DNA of 21,891 bases from Deltaproteobacteria bacterium (GTDB lineage Bacteria; Desulfobacterota; Desulfarculia; Adiutricales; Adiutricaceae). The stretch spans positions 1 through 21,891 of the forward strand of contig JAITIH010000144.1 in assembly GCA_031279525.1 (NCBI GenBank), read 5' to 3'. Numbering within the stretch: position 1 is the stretch's first letter; each line of letters starts with the position of its first letter. Positions 6,210 through 15,900 of this stretch are shown here, piece by piece. Made by a program: the position numbers and the translations under genes. The notes under the pieces were generated by a model. That model made no database searches and was not told the DNA's origin. It worked only from the letters and a program-made list of their open reading frames with translations.

Positions 6210-9200
6210 GGAGGCCCACCGTAAAATCGTCCACCTGGTAGACGACTAGGCCATCCACCGAAAGGAGCCCGTTAAAAGTTAAGGCTCGATTAAGAGGGTC
6301 GCTTTGGCTGACCAAAAGGCCCAAAGACATGGTTTGGCTCGTGGGCGGGATCTGGCCTCGGTAAAGCCAGGCGTGCCGGCGGCCGGGCAAGGGGGCCCCA
6401 AAGGAGCCGGGGAAGGCGGCGGGGTCGCCGGGGTAATAGCGGCGGACGGCTAAGTACTTGGCCGCCTGGAGAAAGCCCTCTAAGCCCAAGGAGCCCGGCC
6501 AGACCGGGTCCCCGGGGAAATGGGCGGCGAAAAACCAGGCGTTAGGGTTAACTCGGCTGCGGGCCCAGATCCGGCGAGGCTCGGGCTCCAGCCACAGCTC
6601 CTCTAAGGTCCGCCATTTTTCGGCCGGCCAGGCCGGCCCGACCGGGTAGGGAATGGGCTTTAGGTTAGGCGGAGTCTTTAAGGCCTTGGCCAGGGCGGGG
6701 TCGGCCTTAAGGCCCCTTTGCCGGGTCAGGCTATCTAGGTTAAAAAAGCCAAAGTGGGTCTGGCCCTCGTAGATCGGCTTTTGGGCCTGGGCGGTGGCGA
6801 ACTCGTAGTGCTGGATGGTCATCTGGCCTAAGCTTGAGGATTTGGTCAGGGTGGCCCGAGTCACCAAGGGGTCGGTTTGGCTTAGGCCCACCTCATTGAG
6901 GACGGTGGCCTCGCCGCCGAGGTTCCGGAAGTACATGGCCTCGTCGAATAAGAGGGCCGTGCCCATGTAGGCCGACAAGAATCCGCAGGCTTGCAAGGCC
7001 ACCTCGTTTAAGGCGGCGTAGGGCAGAATCGGCGAGCGCCCGCCGGCCTTTTGGAAGACCCAGCCGTTCGGGTCCGGCCGCCAGGCCGCCTCCACCGTGG
7101 TCCCTAAAGAGACTTGGCCGGCCTGGCCTTGGACCACCAGGGCCTCGTCCACGAAGTCGTAGGGGGCCTTAGGCAGCCGGGCCACGAAGGAGCCGTCGTC
7201 GAAGCGGGCGAAGGCCGGGCCGAGGCTTTTGGAGGCGCTCCCTAAAATCAGCTCGTTTAAGCGGGCTTTGTCGAAGTGGCGCTCGGCCTTGGCCTTATGG
7301 TTGGCCCCTGTGGCCTTATGGTTGGCCTCTGTGGTCGAATGGTTGGCCTCTGTGGCTTTATGGTTGGCCTCTGTGGCTGAATGGCTAGCCAAAGCGGCCG
7401 AGCCCGACTGGGCCGCCCCGGGCCGGCCGGCCGGCCGGCCCTTGGCCGCGATTTTTTTGGCCGGCTTGGCCCAGAGCTGGGCTAGATCCTGGGCCTCGGC
7501 CCCGGCCAGCCTTAAGCCTAAGTTGCGGACCTCGGCGATGGGCCGGCCGTCGGCCCACATGATGGCCTCGGCCAAGGCCTGAGGCTCGGCTAGGTTTCCG
7601 TTTTGGGCCAAAGACAGCTCTCGGACGTGCACCTCGTAGGCCACTTCCCGGGTCTTGGGGGTGACCTGGCCCCGGCACCTAAGGCTCTGGGGGACGCCTA
7701 AAGCCGGCCGGAAGCCCGCGGCCCCGGCCCCGGGCAGCCAGCCCAAAGTCAGAAGGAAGAGTCGCAAAGCCTGCAGGGCCGCGTCGTACATTAAGGTCCC
7801 CGGCATGACCTCGTCCCCGGGGAAGTGGGAGGTCAGGTACCAAGCTTTGGGGTCGACCGCGGCCTCGGCCCGGACGAACCCCCGGCCATACAGGCCGCCG
7901 GAGCGATCGATCTTGGGGGCCGAGTCGAAGAGGGCCAGCTGGCCGGCCGGCAGCGGGGCGAACCCTGGGGCTAAGGCCGGAAAGGCCCGGCCTAAGGGCT
8001 TTAAGTCGCCTTGGCGCAGCTTTTCGGTCTGGGCCCGGGAAAGGGAGTTGGGGCCGGCTTTGGCGAAAATCAATTCCGCGTTTGGCCCGGCCGGGGCCGG
8101 TCGGGGCAGTCCGGCCGGGAGACCTCGGCCGGCCTCCAGGGCCTTTTGGGTGAAAAAGCCGGCCCGGCCCTCGCGCATGGTCAACAAAGGCCGCCCCCCC
8201 GTCTGGCCGTCGAACTCGAACCGGAACATCAAGGTCTCCCCGTGCCGAAAGAAGCGGGCGATCTTAATGTCGTAGCGGGCCGTCTCCCCGACGGCGGGCG
8301 GGTCGCTTAGGAAGGCCACCTCGGCGTCCAAAAGCCGGTAACGGGCCAACCCTTGGGAGCTAAAGTCGGCTCCCAAGTAAGCCGAGAGAAGAAGGTCGGC
8401 TTGGCCCGACTCAATGGCCATGCCCGGGGAAATCCGCCCCTCTTCCAGATACCAGTCGCCGGCCTGGACGTCTTTTTCCGTGACGATCCGGCCCGGGCCC
8501 AAAGTCTTGGGCTCGCCCTCCATGGCCAGAACCCGGTCCACCAGCATCAAGGGATCGGCCGGGAGCTTGACCCGATAGGGGTAGGAGTCGACTTCCCGGA
8601 ACTCGGGGCCCAGAACCTTTTCGATCGAGCCTAAAGCGAACTCCAGGCAGTCGGCTCGGGTCAGAGCCCCAAAAGACCCGGCCGCCGTTGGGGCCTGGCC
8701 CGCGGCCGCCGTTGGGGCCAAATCCGCGGTCGCCTTGGCCGGGTCGGCCGCCGCCTTAGGCCTCCGGCGGCGCGAGCCGGGGTGCCCAGCCGTCGCGGCC
8801 AGAGGGCCTTGGGAGTCCGCCAAGTCCGCCGGGCTCTCGGCCAAAGCGGGGCTGGCTTGGCCCGCGGCCAAAGCTGGGCTGGCCGAGCTCTCGGCCAAAG
8901 CGGGGCTGGCTTGGCCCGCGGCCAAAGCGGGGCTGGCCGAGCTCTCGGCCAAAGCGGAGCTGGCCGGGCTCTCGGCCAACGTGGGGCTAGCCTGGCCCGC
9001 GGCCGGCGGCGGGACGGCCTTGGCCGGTTTTTTCGTCTGGCTGTTCAGCCAGTTCATGAAGTCCTCTTTGGGCTCTTCTTCCTTGGGTTCTTCGGCCGCC
9101 AGCGGGGCCACCGGCGGCCAGCTGAGGCTCGGCGGGTCCAGGACGATGGCGGCGATGAACCGCGGGTCAGGTTCCGGGGAAGGCTGGGGCTGGCCGCGGA

Positions 9201-12200
9201 AGGGGTCGGGGATCTGGCCGTAGAGCCACAGCTCGCTTAAGATCCTAGAGACCTCGGCCCAGCCCTCGTCCACCGCCGTCCCGGCCACGCTGGCGGCCAA
9301 ATGCGGCCGCTCGCCCAAGATGGCTTTGACCAAACGGGTCGCGCTGCTGCCAGGGCCTATCTCGACGAAATAGCGGATCCCGTCGGCGTAGGCTTGGTTG
9401 ACCAGATCCGGGAAGCGGTGGCCCTTGAGGGCTTGGGCGGTTAAGGAGTCGGCCGTAAGCTCGGCCGTCGGCTCGTAGGCCTTGGCCCAGGCCGCCGAGT
9501 AGATTTTCACGTCTGGCCGCGGGACGATCGGGCGGCGATGAAACTCCCAGTAAGCCTCTTTGACCGGGCCGACGGTGGGGGCGTGGACCGCGGCCACCTC
9601 CTCGATGGGAAAGAAGGGGGCCTCTAGGGCCTGGGCTAGGGCGGCCACGGCCTCGGCCTCGCCGCCCACGCAGATTTCCTCGGCCGTGTTGACGATGAGG
9701 GCGTAGACCCGAAAGCGTAAAGACGGGGCCAGGCCGTCTAGGGCTTTGTGGACGGCTTTTTCCGAGCGGGGCACGAGGCCGGCCGACCATTTTAAGGCCT
9801 TTTTGGTCGGCCAGCTCCAAAAGGCCCTTGGGCTGGCCAGTTCCCCGGTCAGGTCCTTAGAGAACAAGGTGGACCTCATGAGGCTTTGGTAGAGCTCGTC
9901 GCGGTCGGGCCAAAGGCCTAAAGCCACCAAAGCCGCCGTCTCCCCTAAAGAGTAGCCTAAGGCCGCCTGAGGTTTGACGCCTAAGGACTCTAGGACCCTC
10001 GTGGCTAGTAAGCCAAAGTTGACCTGGCCGAGGATGGCCTCCCGGCAGCCGGGCTTTTTGGGGTTAGGGGCCCAGAAGAGCTCGCTTTGAAACTGGGCCA
10101 CCGGCTCTAGGGTCTCGGCCTCCAGCTGCCCCATGACGGCCGGGAAGGCCAAGGCCAGGCCGCGGCCTAAGCCCTTATAGACGTTGCCGGCCCCTGGGAA
10201 GACGAAGGCCAGCTGGCCTAAGACGGGCTCGTTTGGGGCTTTAACGACCCTAGGCTTTAAGTCCCGGTCCTCTTCCCCGGTTAGGGCTTTTTTTAGGAGA
10301 ACGGTCAGTTCGCGGCCGTCCCGGGCCTGGATGGCCAGGGCCGGCCGGCCCTTAGGGCCGGCCCCGCTTAAGGCCCAGGAGTCGGCCTCTTGGGCCCAGA
10401 AGTCGCGGGAAAGGCGAGTCAGCTCGCGGTTGGGGTTGGCCTCCAAAAGGGCGGCTAAGCGGTTTAGGCCCTCGGCCAAGGGGCGGTCTTTAGAGTCTTT
10501 AAAGTAGAACCAAACGTCCGGCCGAATGGGGTCCGGGGGCACGGTGAGGGTCGAGGGCGGGCGCTCTTGGCTTTCGGCCAGCTCGTAGCCCGGGCCGGCC
10601 AGGACCCGGGTCTCGGCCGGGTTTTTTAGCCAATAGGCCATGCCGTGGCCGCGGCCTAGGGGCTTTAAATGATGGCGCAGGTAAAAGGCGTTGCGGTTTA
10701 AGGCGAAGAGCCCGGACAAGGGCCCGATGCGCGACTCGGCCGCGTTTAAGGTCAGTCGCCCCAAAGGGGGCAGGACCTTGGCCGCTTTAGGCCCGGCCAG
10801 GACCATAACGGCCGCCCCCTCCACCCAGACCGTCCGGGGGGCTAGATAGCCAGTTTTGGGGTCGCCAAAGGTGTCGACCACCCCGACCACGGCCAAATCC
10901 ACGGTTTCCTCGACCAGCTGGCGGACGGCCTCGTACAGGGCCCGAAACCCGCTGTCGCGCTCTTCGGAGAGGGTGAAGGCTGGGCCGCCGGCCCCCAAAT
11001 AGCGGGCTAAGCGGCTAGCCACGAAGCTACCCAAAGCCCCCAAAACCCGGCTGTGGGTGAGGGGCGGGGGGGCGGTGGCCCTAAAGCTCTCGGCCAGGGC
11101 GGCTATTTCGGCGGGAGCTATGAGCCCGTGGGCGGCTAAGGCCTCGGCCGCCCTATGGGGGGCGGTCCAGCGGAGGGCCAAGTCGGCCGCCCGGGGATCG
11201 ATCTCCACCCCCATGAAGACCCCCACCCGCTCGCGGCTCACCTCTTTGGGCCAGCGGCCGGGCTCAAGCCCGGCCGCGGCGATGGCGGCTAAACCAGCCT
11301 TAAGGGCGATGGTCTGCTGCGGTAAGCATTCGGCCAGCTCTTTGGGCGGCAGCTTAAGAGGCTCGGCGGAGACGGTCAGATCTTGGAAAAAAAAACCGGT
11401 GGTCTTTAAGGCCCCTAGGCGCCGGGTTTGGGCCATGGGGGGTTCTTCCGGGGTGAGCCAGAAGCGGGCCAAGGTCTCATAGGAGGGCCAGGGGGCCAAA
11501 ACGGTCCGCGAGGCGATGAGGGCGGCCGAGAGGGGGGCGGGGGGCTTGGCTTTTTTGGCCCGAGGTTGGCCCCACAGCTCGGGGCGGTACTCCTCTAAGA
11601 CGGCCTGGGCGTTGACCCCGCCGAAGCCAAAGGCGTTGACCGTGGCCAGGCGGGCCAAAGGGGCCGGGTCGGGCCAGGGCTCGCCTTGGGTCAAGACCCG
11701 TAAGGCGGGCTCTTCGGCCAGGTCCACGGAGGGATTTTCGAACCCGGCCGTGGGCGGCAGGACCTTAGCCTTAAGGGCCAAGGCGACTTTGGCCAGGGCG
11801 GCCGCCCCAGCCGCCGACAAAAGGTGCCCGACGTTGCTTTTAACCGAGCCTAAGGCCGGGACTTGATTAAGCTTTTGGCCTTTCAAAAAGGCCTTAATGG
11901 ACGCGACCTCGACTTTGTCGCCTAAGACGGTCGAGGTCCCGTGGGCCTCGACGAGGCCTAAGGCCTTTGGCGAGCGGTCGGCCAGGCGAAAGGCCTCGGC
12001 CATCGCCCGGGCCTGGCCTTTAGGGTCGGGGGCCAGGAGGTTGCCGGTTTGGTCGTTGCCTAAGCCCACGCTCAAAAGGACGGCCAAGACCTCGTCGCCG
12101 TCGGCAAGGGCCCGGTCTAAGGTCTTAAGGACGATGGCCACCGCCCCGGAGCCGACCACCAGCCCGTCGGCCCGGCGGTCGAAGGGCCGAGAGACTCCGG

Positions 12201-12927
12201 CCCGGGAAAGGGCCCTTAGCTGGCTAAAGCCCAATTGGGTGAAGAGGGGGTCGGCCTGGGCCAGCCCGCCGGTCACCGCCGCCGTCAGCTGGCCGGAGAG
12301 GAGGCCGTCTAGGGCTAGGCGGACGGCGTAGAGGGAGGAGGCGCAGGCCGCGTCCACGGTGTAGGCCGGGCCGGTTAGGCCCAAGGCTTTGGCCAAGAGT
12401 CGGGCCGAGTAGCCAACGGCCCGAAAGGGGTTGGTCTTAGGCGGCGGGGCGAAGGGGTTAAAGTCCCAGTCGCGGGTGGCCTCGCGGCCGTAAAGGGAGA
12501 CGGCGGCCTCGGACTGGGCCTTGGTGGGCAGGACGACGTGGCCGGCCACGACCCCCACCTGGGCGGGGTCATGGCCTAAAAGGGTTTTTTCGCCGACCGC
12601 CCGCCGCCCGGCCAGGAGCCAGTGCAAAAGCGAGTCGTCGGCCTCTTGGGGGTCGAAGCTGGGTAAGAGCTTCAAACCCTCTAGCTCGGTCGGGTCCGGC
12701 CGGCCGTCGATCCAGGCCCCGGTTAGGCTATAGGCCTTGTCCAGGGCCGGGGGGTCGGCTGGGTCGTAAAAAAGGCTCGGGTCGGCCCCGAAGTCGGCTT
12801 CTTTGGCCGCCCGAAAGGCGGTCCGGCCGCTTAAGATCATTTCCCAAAATTGGCCCGGGTCGTTGGCCCCGGGGACCATGATCCCCAAGGCCACCACCGC
12901 GGCGGCTTTTTTGGGGTCGCCCGTCAC
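6199..12927 (-). CDS. PUFA/secondary lipid synthase subunit Pfa3-like: KS-CLF-AT-DH-DH
   Basis: A 2242-residue iterative synthase. Domains in order: ketosynthase (about 8-450; Cys195 in DAACASS, His329 in EAHGTST, His368 in SNVGHLLSAAG); a KS-like chain-length-factor domain (about 465-720) with Arg657 where the Cys should be; acyltransferase (about 905-1235; FPGAG, GYSLGE with Ser993, VHAP with His1115); and two FabA/PfaC-type dehydratase double hotdogs, DH1 (about 1445-1810, active HFPGDEVMPG, His1701) and DH2 (about 1890-2240, HFPGDPVWPG, His2136). Low-complexity repeat linkers separate AT from DH1 and DH1 from DH2. The GTG start overlaps the pfa2 stop as GTGA. It probably builds and dehydrates the acyl chain on the Pfa2 ACPs. 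Unlike myxobacterial Pfa3 proteins it has no C-terminal acylglycerolphosphate acyltransferase domain. Confidence 0.93.
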   Translation of the reverse strand: MTGDPKKAAAVVALGIMVPGANDPGQFWEMILSGRTAFRAAKEADFGADPSLFYDPADPPALDKAYSLTGAWIDGRPDPTELEGLKLLPSFDPQEADDSLLHWLLAGRRAVGEKTLLGHDPAQVGVVAGHVVLPTKAQSEAAVSLYGREATRDWDFNPFAPPPKTNPFRAVGYSARLLAKALGLTGPAYTVDAACASSLYAVRLALDGLLSGQLTAAVTGGLAQADPLFTQLGFSQLRALSRAGVSRPFDRRADGLVVGSGAVAIVLKTLDRALADGDEVLAVLLSVGLGNDQTGNLLAPDPKGQARAMAEAFRLADRSPKALGLVEAHGTSTVLGDKVEVASIKAFLKGQKLNQVPALGSVKSNVGHLLSAAGAAALAKVALALKAKVLPPTAGFENPSVDLAEEPALRVLTQGEPWPDPAPLARLATVNAFGFGGVNAQAVLEEYRPELWGQPRAKKAKPPAPLSAALIASRTVLAPWPSYETLARFWLTPEEPPMAQTRRLGALKTTGFFFQDLTVSAEPLKLPPKELAECLPQQTIALKAGLAAIAAAGLEPGRWPKEVSRERVGVFMGVEIDPRAADLALRWTAPHRAAEALAAHGLIAPAEIAALAESFRATAPPPLTHSRVLGALGSFVASRLARYLGAGGPAFTLSEERDSGFRALYEAVRQLVEETVDLAVVGVVDTFGDPKTGYLAPRTVWVEGAAVMVLAGPKAAKVLPPLGRLTLNAAESRIGPLSGLFALNRNAFYLRHHLKPLGRGHGMAYWLKNPAETRVLAGPGYELAESQERPPSTLTVPPDPIRPDVWFYFKDSKDRPLAEGLNRLAALLEANPNRELTRLSRDFWAQEADSWALSGAGPKGRPALAIQARDGRELTVLLKKALTGEEDRDLKPRVVKAPNEPVLGQLAFVFPGAGNVYKGLGRGLALAFPAVMGQLEAETLEPVAQFQSELFWAPNPKKPGCREAILGQVNFGLLATRVLESLGVKPQAALGYSLGETAALVALGLWPDRDELYQSLMRSTLFSKDLTGELASPRAFWSWPTKKALKWSAGLVPRSEKAVHKALDGLAPSLRFRVYALIVNTAEEICVGGEAEAVAALAQALEAPFFPIEEVAAVHAPTVGPVKEAYWEFHRRPIVPRPDVKIYSAAWAKAYEPTAELTADSLTAQALKGHRFPDLVNQAYADGIRYFVEIGPGSSATRLVKAILGERPHLAASVAGTAVDEGWAEVSRILSELWLYGQIPDPFRGQPQPSPEPDPRFIAAIVLDPPSLSWPPVAPLAAEEPKEEEPKEDFMNWLNSQTKKPAKAVPPPAAGQASPTLAESPASSALAESSASPALAAGQASPALAESSASPALAAGQASPALAESPADLADSQGPLAATAGHPGSRRRRPKAAADPAKATADLAPTAAAGQAPTAAGSFGALTRADCLEFALGSIEKVLGPEFREVDSYPYRVKLPADPLMLVDRVLAMEGEPKTLGPGRIVTEKDVQAGDWYLEEGRISPGMAIESGQADLLLSAYLGADFSSQGLARYRLLDAEVAFLSDPPAVGETARYDIKIARFFRHGETLMFRFEFDGQTGGRPLLTMREGRAGFFTQKALEAGRGLPAGLPRPAPAGPNAELIFAKAGPNSLSRAQTEKLRQGDLKPLGRAFPALAPGFAPLPAGQLALFDSAPKIDRSGGLYGRGFVRAEAAVDPKAWYLTSHFPGDEVMPGTLMYDAALQALRLFLLTLGWLPGAGAAGFRPALGVPQSLRCRGQVTPKTREVAYEVHVRELSLAQNGNLAEPQALAEAIMWADGRPIAEVRNLGLRLAGAEAQDLAQLWAKPAKKIAAKGRPAGRPGAAQSGSAALASHSATEANHKATEANHSTTEANHKATGANHKAKAERHFDKARLNELILGSASKSLGPAFARFDDGSFVARLPKAPYDFVDEALVVQGQAGQVSLGTTVEAAWRPDPNGWVFQKAGGRSPILPYAALNEVALQACGFLSAYMGTALLFDEAMYFRNLGGEATVLNEVGLSQTDPLVTRATLTKSSSLGQMTIQHYEFATAQAQKPIYEGQTHFGFFNLDSLTRQRGLKADPALAKALKTPPNLKPIPYPVGPAWPAEKWRTLEELWLEPEPRRIWARSRVNPNAWFFAAHFPGDPVWPGSLGLEGFLQAAKYLAVRRYYPGDPAAFPGSFGAPLPGRRHAWLYRGQIPPTSQTMSLGLLVSQSDPLNRALTFNGLLSVDGLVVYQVDDFTVGLRDF
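7290..7394 (-). repeat. five 21-bp tandem repeats encoding a heptapeptide linker
   Basis: Units begin at 7290, 7311, 7332, 7353 and 7374 and encode ATEANHK-like heptads between DH1 and DH2 of Pfa3 (residues about 1846-1880). The unit is in frame, so copy number can change without breaking the protein. The last unit is the most diverged. Confidence 0.85.
8839..9000 (-). repeat. 54-bp tandem repeats in the AT-DH1 linker of Pfa3
   Basis: Units start at 8839, 8893 and 8947 (period 54 bp, 18 residues; the third is diverged and partial). They encode the Ala/Ser/Pro/Glu-rich motif GQASPALAES within residues 1308-1365. The first two units are nearly identical, suggesting recent duplication. The role is probably a flexible spacer. 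Confidence 0.85.
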
Positions 12928-15900
12928 CGCGCGCCCCTGGCGAACTCGGTTAGGGCCTCTAGATCGGTCCCTTGGCCCAAGACGACCACCTCGGCCGGGT
13001 CGCCCACCGGGGAGCGGATGAGCTTAACGAAGCACTCGGCCCCTTCCTTTAAGCCAATGAGCCCCACGCCCTCGGCCCGGAACTGGCCGGCCAAGGTCTC
13101 GCTGACCATGCCCCCGGCCCAGGGGCCCCAGTTGACGGCCAGGACCCTGGCCTGGGGGTGCAGTAAGGAAAGCTCCCAGGCCGTCTTGTTTAAGACCTCG
13201 TTGCCGGCCGCGTAGTCGGCCTGGCCCTGGCGGCCGAAACGGGCCGTGGACGAGCTGAAGAAGACCACGAGCTTTAAGGGCTCCGGCTGGAAGGCCTCCA
13301 ATAAGTTGGCCGCGATCTGGGTTTTGGTGGCGTAGACCCGGGCGAAGTCGTCGTGGTTTTTGCCTAAAATAGGGTGGTCGGCCAGGACCCCGGCCCCGTG
13401 GATGAAGCCCCGGATGGGCCCAAACTTGGCTCGGACGCGCCGGGCCGCGCCCTCTAAAACGCTGGGTTTGGTGAAGTCGCCGGCCACGTACTCCACTATG
13501 GCCCCGACCTCGGCCAGGCGGGCCAGGTTGCGCTTAAGCTCCCTAGAGGAGAGGACGAGTTTGGCCCTTTCCCCTAATTCCTTGGGGGTCAGGACGCCCC
13601 CGGAGTCGCGATGAAGGGCGGCCTTTATCTCCCGGTCGGTGGCGAGCGAGGCCAGCCACTCGGGCTCGGCCGGACCAATGGGCGTGCGGCCTAAGATGAC
13701 CAGGCGCGGCCGGTAGAGGCGGGCCATCTCCATAAGGACGGCCGCGGTGACCCCACGGCCGCCGCCGGTCACCACCACCGTGTCGCCGGGGTTAAGCAAG
13801 GGGTCTGGGCTCTCTTGGGGGGAGTAAGGCTTTAAGGTTAAGGCCGTCAAGCGGTCGACCGCGGCCAGGCCCAGTTCCACCGGGCCCGGGGCGGCGGCGT
13901 TTTCGGCGATGGCCGCGATCCAGCCGGGGTTGGGGATCTCGTAGACGGCTAAGGGCAGGTCCAAGGCCCGGGTAAAGACCCCGGGCCACTCCCAGGCCGC
14001 GCACTTAAGAAGGCCCACCAGGGCCCCGGAGATGGAGTTGCCTTGGACCACGCCCTCGGTCGGCCTAGGGAACCCAAAGCTCCCGCCTAAAAAGCTTAAG
14101 CCAATCAGGGCCTTAAGGCTGGGTCCGGCGATTTCCAGGGCCTTTAGGGCTTGGGTGACGATCTGCGAGCTGCGATCTGGGCCCGGCCAAACCAAAAACA
14201 AGATCTCAGTCGGCTGGCCGCGCCATTTCTCGAAGTCGTAGCGCCAGGAGTGGCGCTCGACCCGATAGCCCCGAGCTTTGAGCTCTTTCTCCAAACCCCT
14301 GGTTAAGCTGTCGGCCCCGACTAAGCGGGCTAAACCCGCGGCCGGCCAAGGGCTTAACCCGGGTTTGAGGCTTATGGCCTCCGGTTCCACCTGAAAGAGG
14401 CTAGGCTTTTTGGCCGGGCCCTCTAAGGCCGCGTCCAAAATGGCCCGGCCATTGCCTTTGTCGCGGCCGTTGCCGCCGAAGCGCGGGGTCAGGGTTGGCC
14501 GCCCCGGGCCAGCCGGGCCAGCCGGGCCAGCCGAGCCAGCCGGGCCGGCGGCGGACCGCGGCGGATCCGGCGCGGGCGAGGGGGAAGGGGCGGTCGCCAG
14601 GGCCGCCGGGTTGGGGCCAAGGCTGGCCTTAGGGTGGTTAGGGAGGCCAGGGGGGGCTTGGCCGACTAGGGATTGGCCGGCTGGGGTTTGGCCGGCTGGG
14701 GTTTGGCCGGCTAGGGTTTGGCCGGCTGGGGTTTGGCCGACTGGGGCTTGGCCGGCGGCCGTTGGGCTGGCCGGGCTCGGCTCGGCGAAGAAGGCCAGCC
14801 AGTCGCCTAAGGTCGTGGCCTGGGCCAGGGCGCCCTGTTCTTGGGGGGAGAGGCTGGGGGCCTTTTCGGCTAGGGCCGAGAGGATCTCCACCCTTTTGAT
14901 GGAGTCTAGGCCCAAGTCGGCTTCCAGTTCCATTTCAGAGCTTAGAAGCTCGGCCGGGTAGCCGGTCTCTTTGGCCACCACCTCCAGAACCTGGCTGGGC
15001 CCAAAGGCGGGGCCGGCGGCCCGGGGCCCGGGCCCCGGGCCATCTATGGGGCTGGCCTGGCCAGAGCTAGACGATAAGCTAGCGGTCTGGCCTTGGCCCC
15101 GCGAGACCTGCTTTTGCAGCTCGTCGATTAGCTGCCCCAAGGTGGCCGCCCCGGAAAGGGCGGCCGGGTCTAGGCCAGGTAGGCGATCGGCCAGGGAAGC
15201 GAGGATCTCCACCCTTTTGATGGAGTCTAAGCCCAAGTCGCTTTCTAGGCTCATTTCCGGCTTTAGGCTCTCGGCCGGGTAGCCCGTCTCCTGGGCCAGG
15301 ACGGCCAGGGCTAAAGGGCCAGGGTCGAGGTCGGCCCGGGCAAGGCCGGGTTCGGGGGCCATGGCGGCGGCGGGGCCATGGGGGCCATTGGAGCCTTGGG
15401 GCTCTTGGCAGAGGCGAGCCAGATCGCCTAAGGTCGCGGGATTAGCCTCGGCGGTTTTTAGATTGGGGAAGCGGTCGGCCAGGGCGGCGAAGAGCTCCAT
15501 CCTTTTGATGGAGTCGAGGCCCAAGTCCTCTTCCAGGCCCATGGACTCGCTTAAGGCCTCGGCCGGGTAGCCCGTCTCCCGGGCTAGGATCTCGGCGACG
15601 GCCGCCCAGGCCGCGGCCTGGGCCTCTGGGTCCGTCTCGGTCTGGCCGCCCGCCTGGGTTAAGGCTGGGGCGGGGCCCGGCGTTAGGCCCGGGGCCGGGA
15701 ACGGGATCGGGTCGGCGGCCAAGGGGTTGGGGGCGGCGGCCGCCTCGGGGCCAAGGAAGCGGCGCTCTAGGGTCCGGCGTTCTTGGGCTCGCCGCTCGGC
15801 GATCCGCCGCTCGGGCTCGTCGGGGGCCAGGGCCGCGGGGCGCGCCCCGGCCGCGGGGGCGGCGTTGGGTGGCGTAACCCCTAGGCCTTGGGTCCGGGCC

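Noticed and set aside
7229..7582. Plus-strand frame opposite the heptad repeats
   Set aside because: Its regular Ala/Leu/Trp pattern is the mirror of the 21-bp repeats in Pfa3 and not an independent gene.
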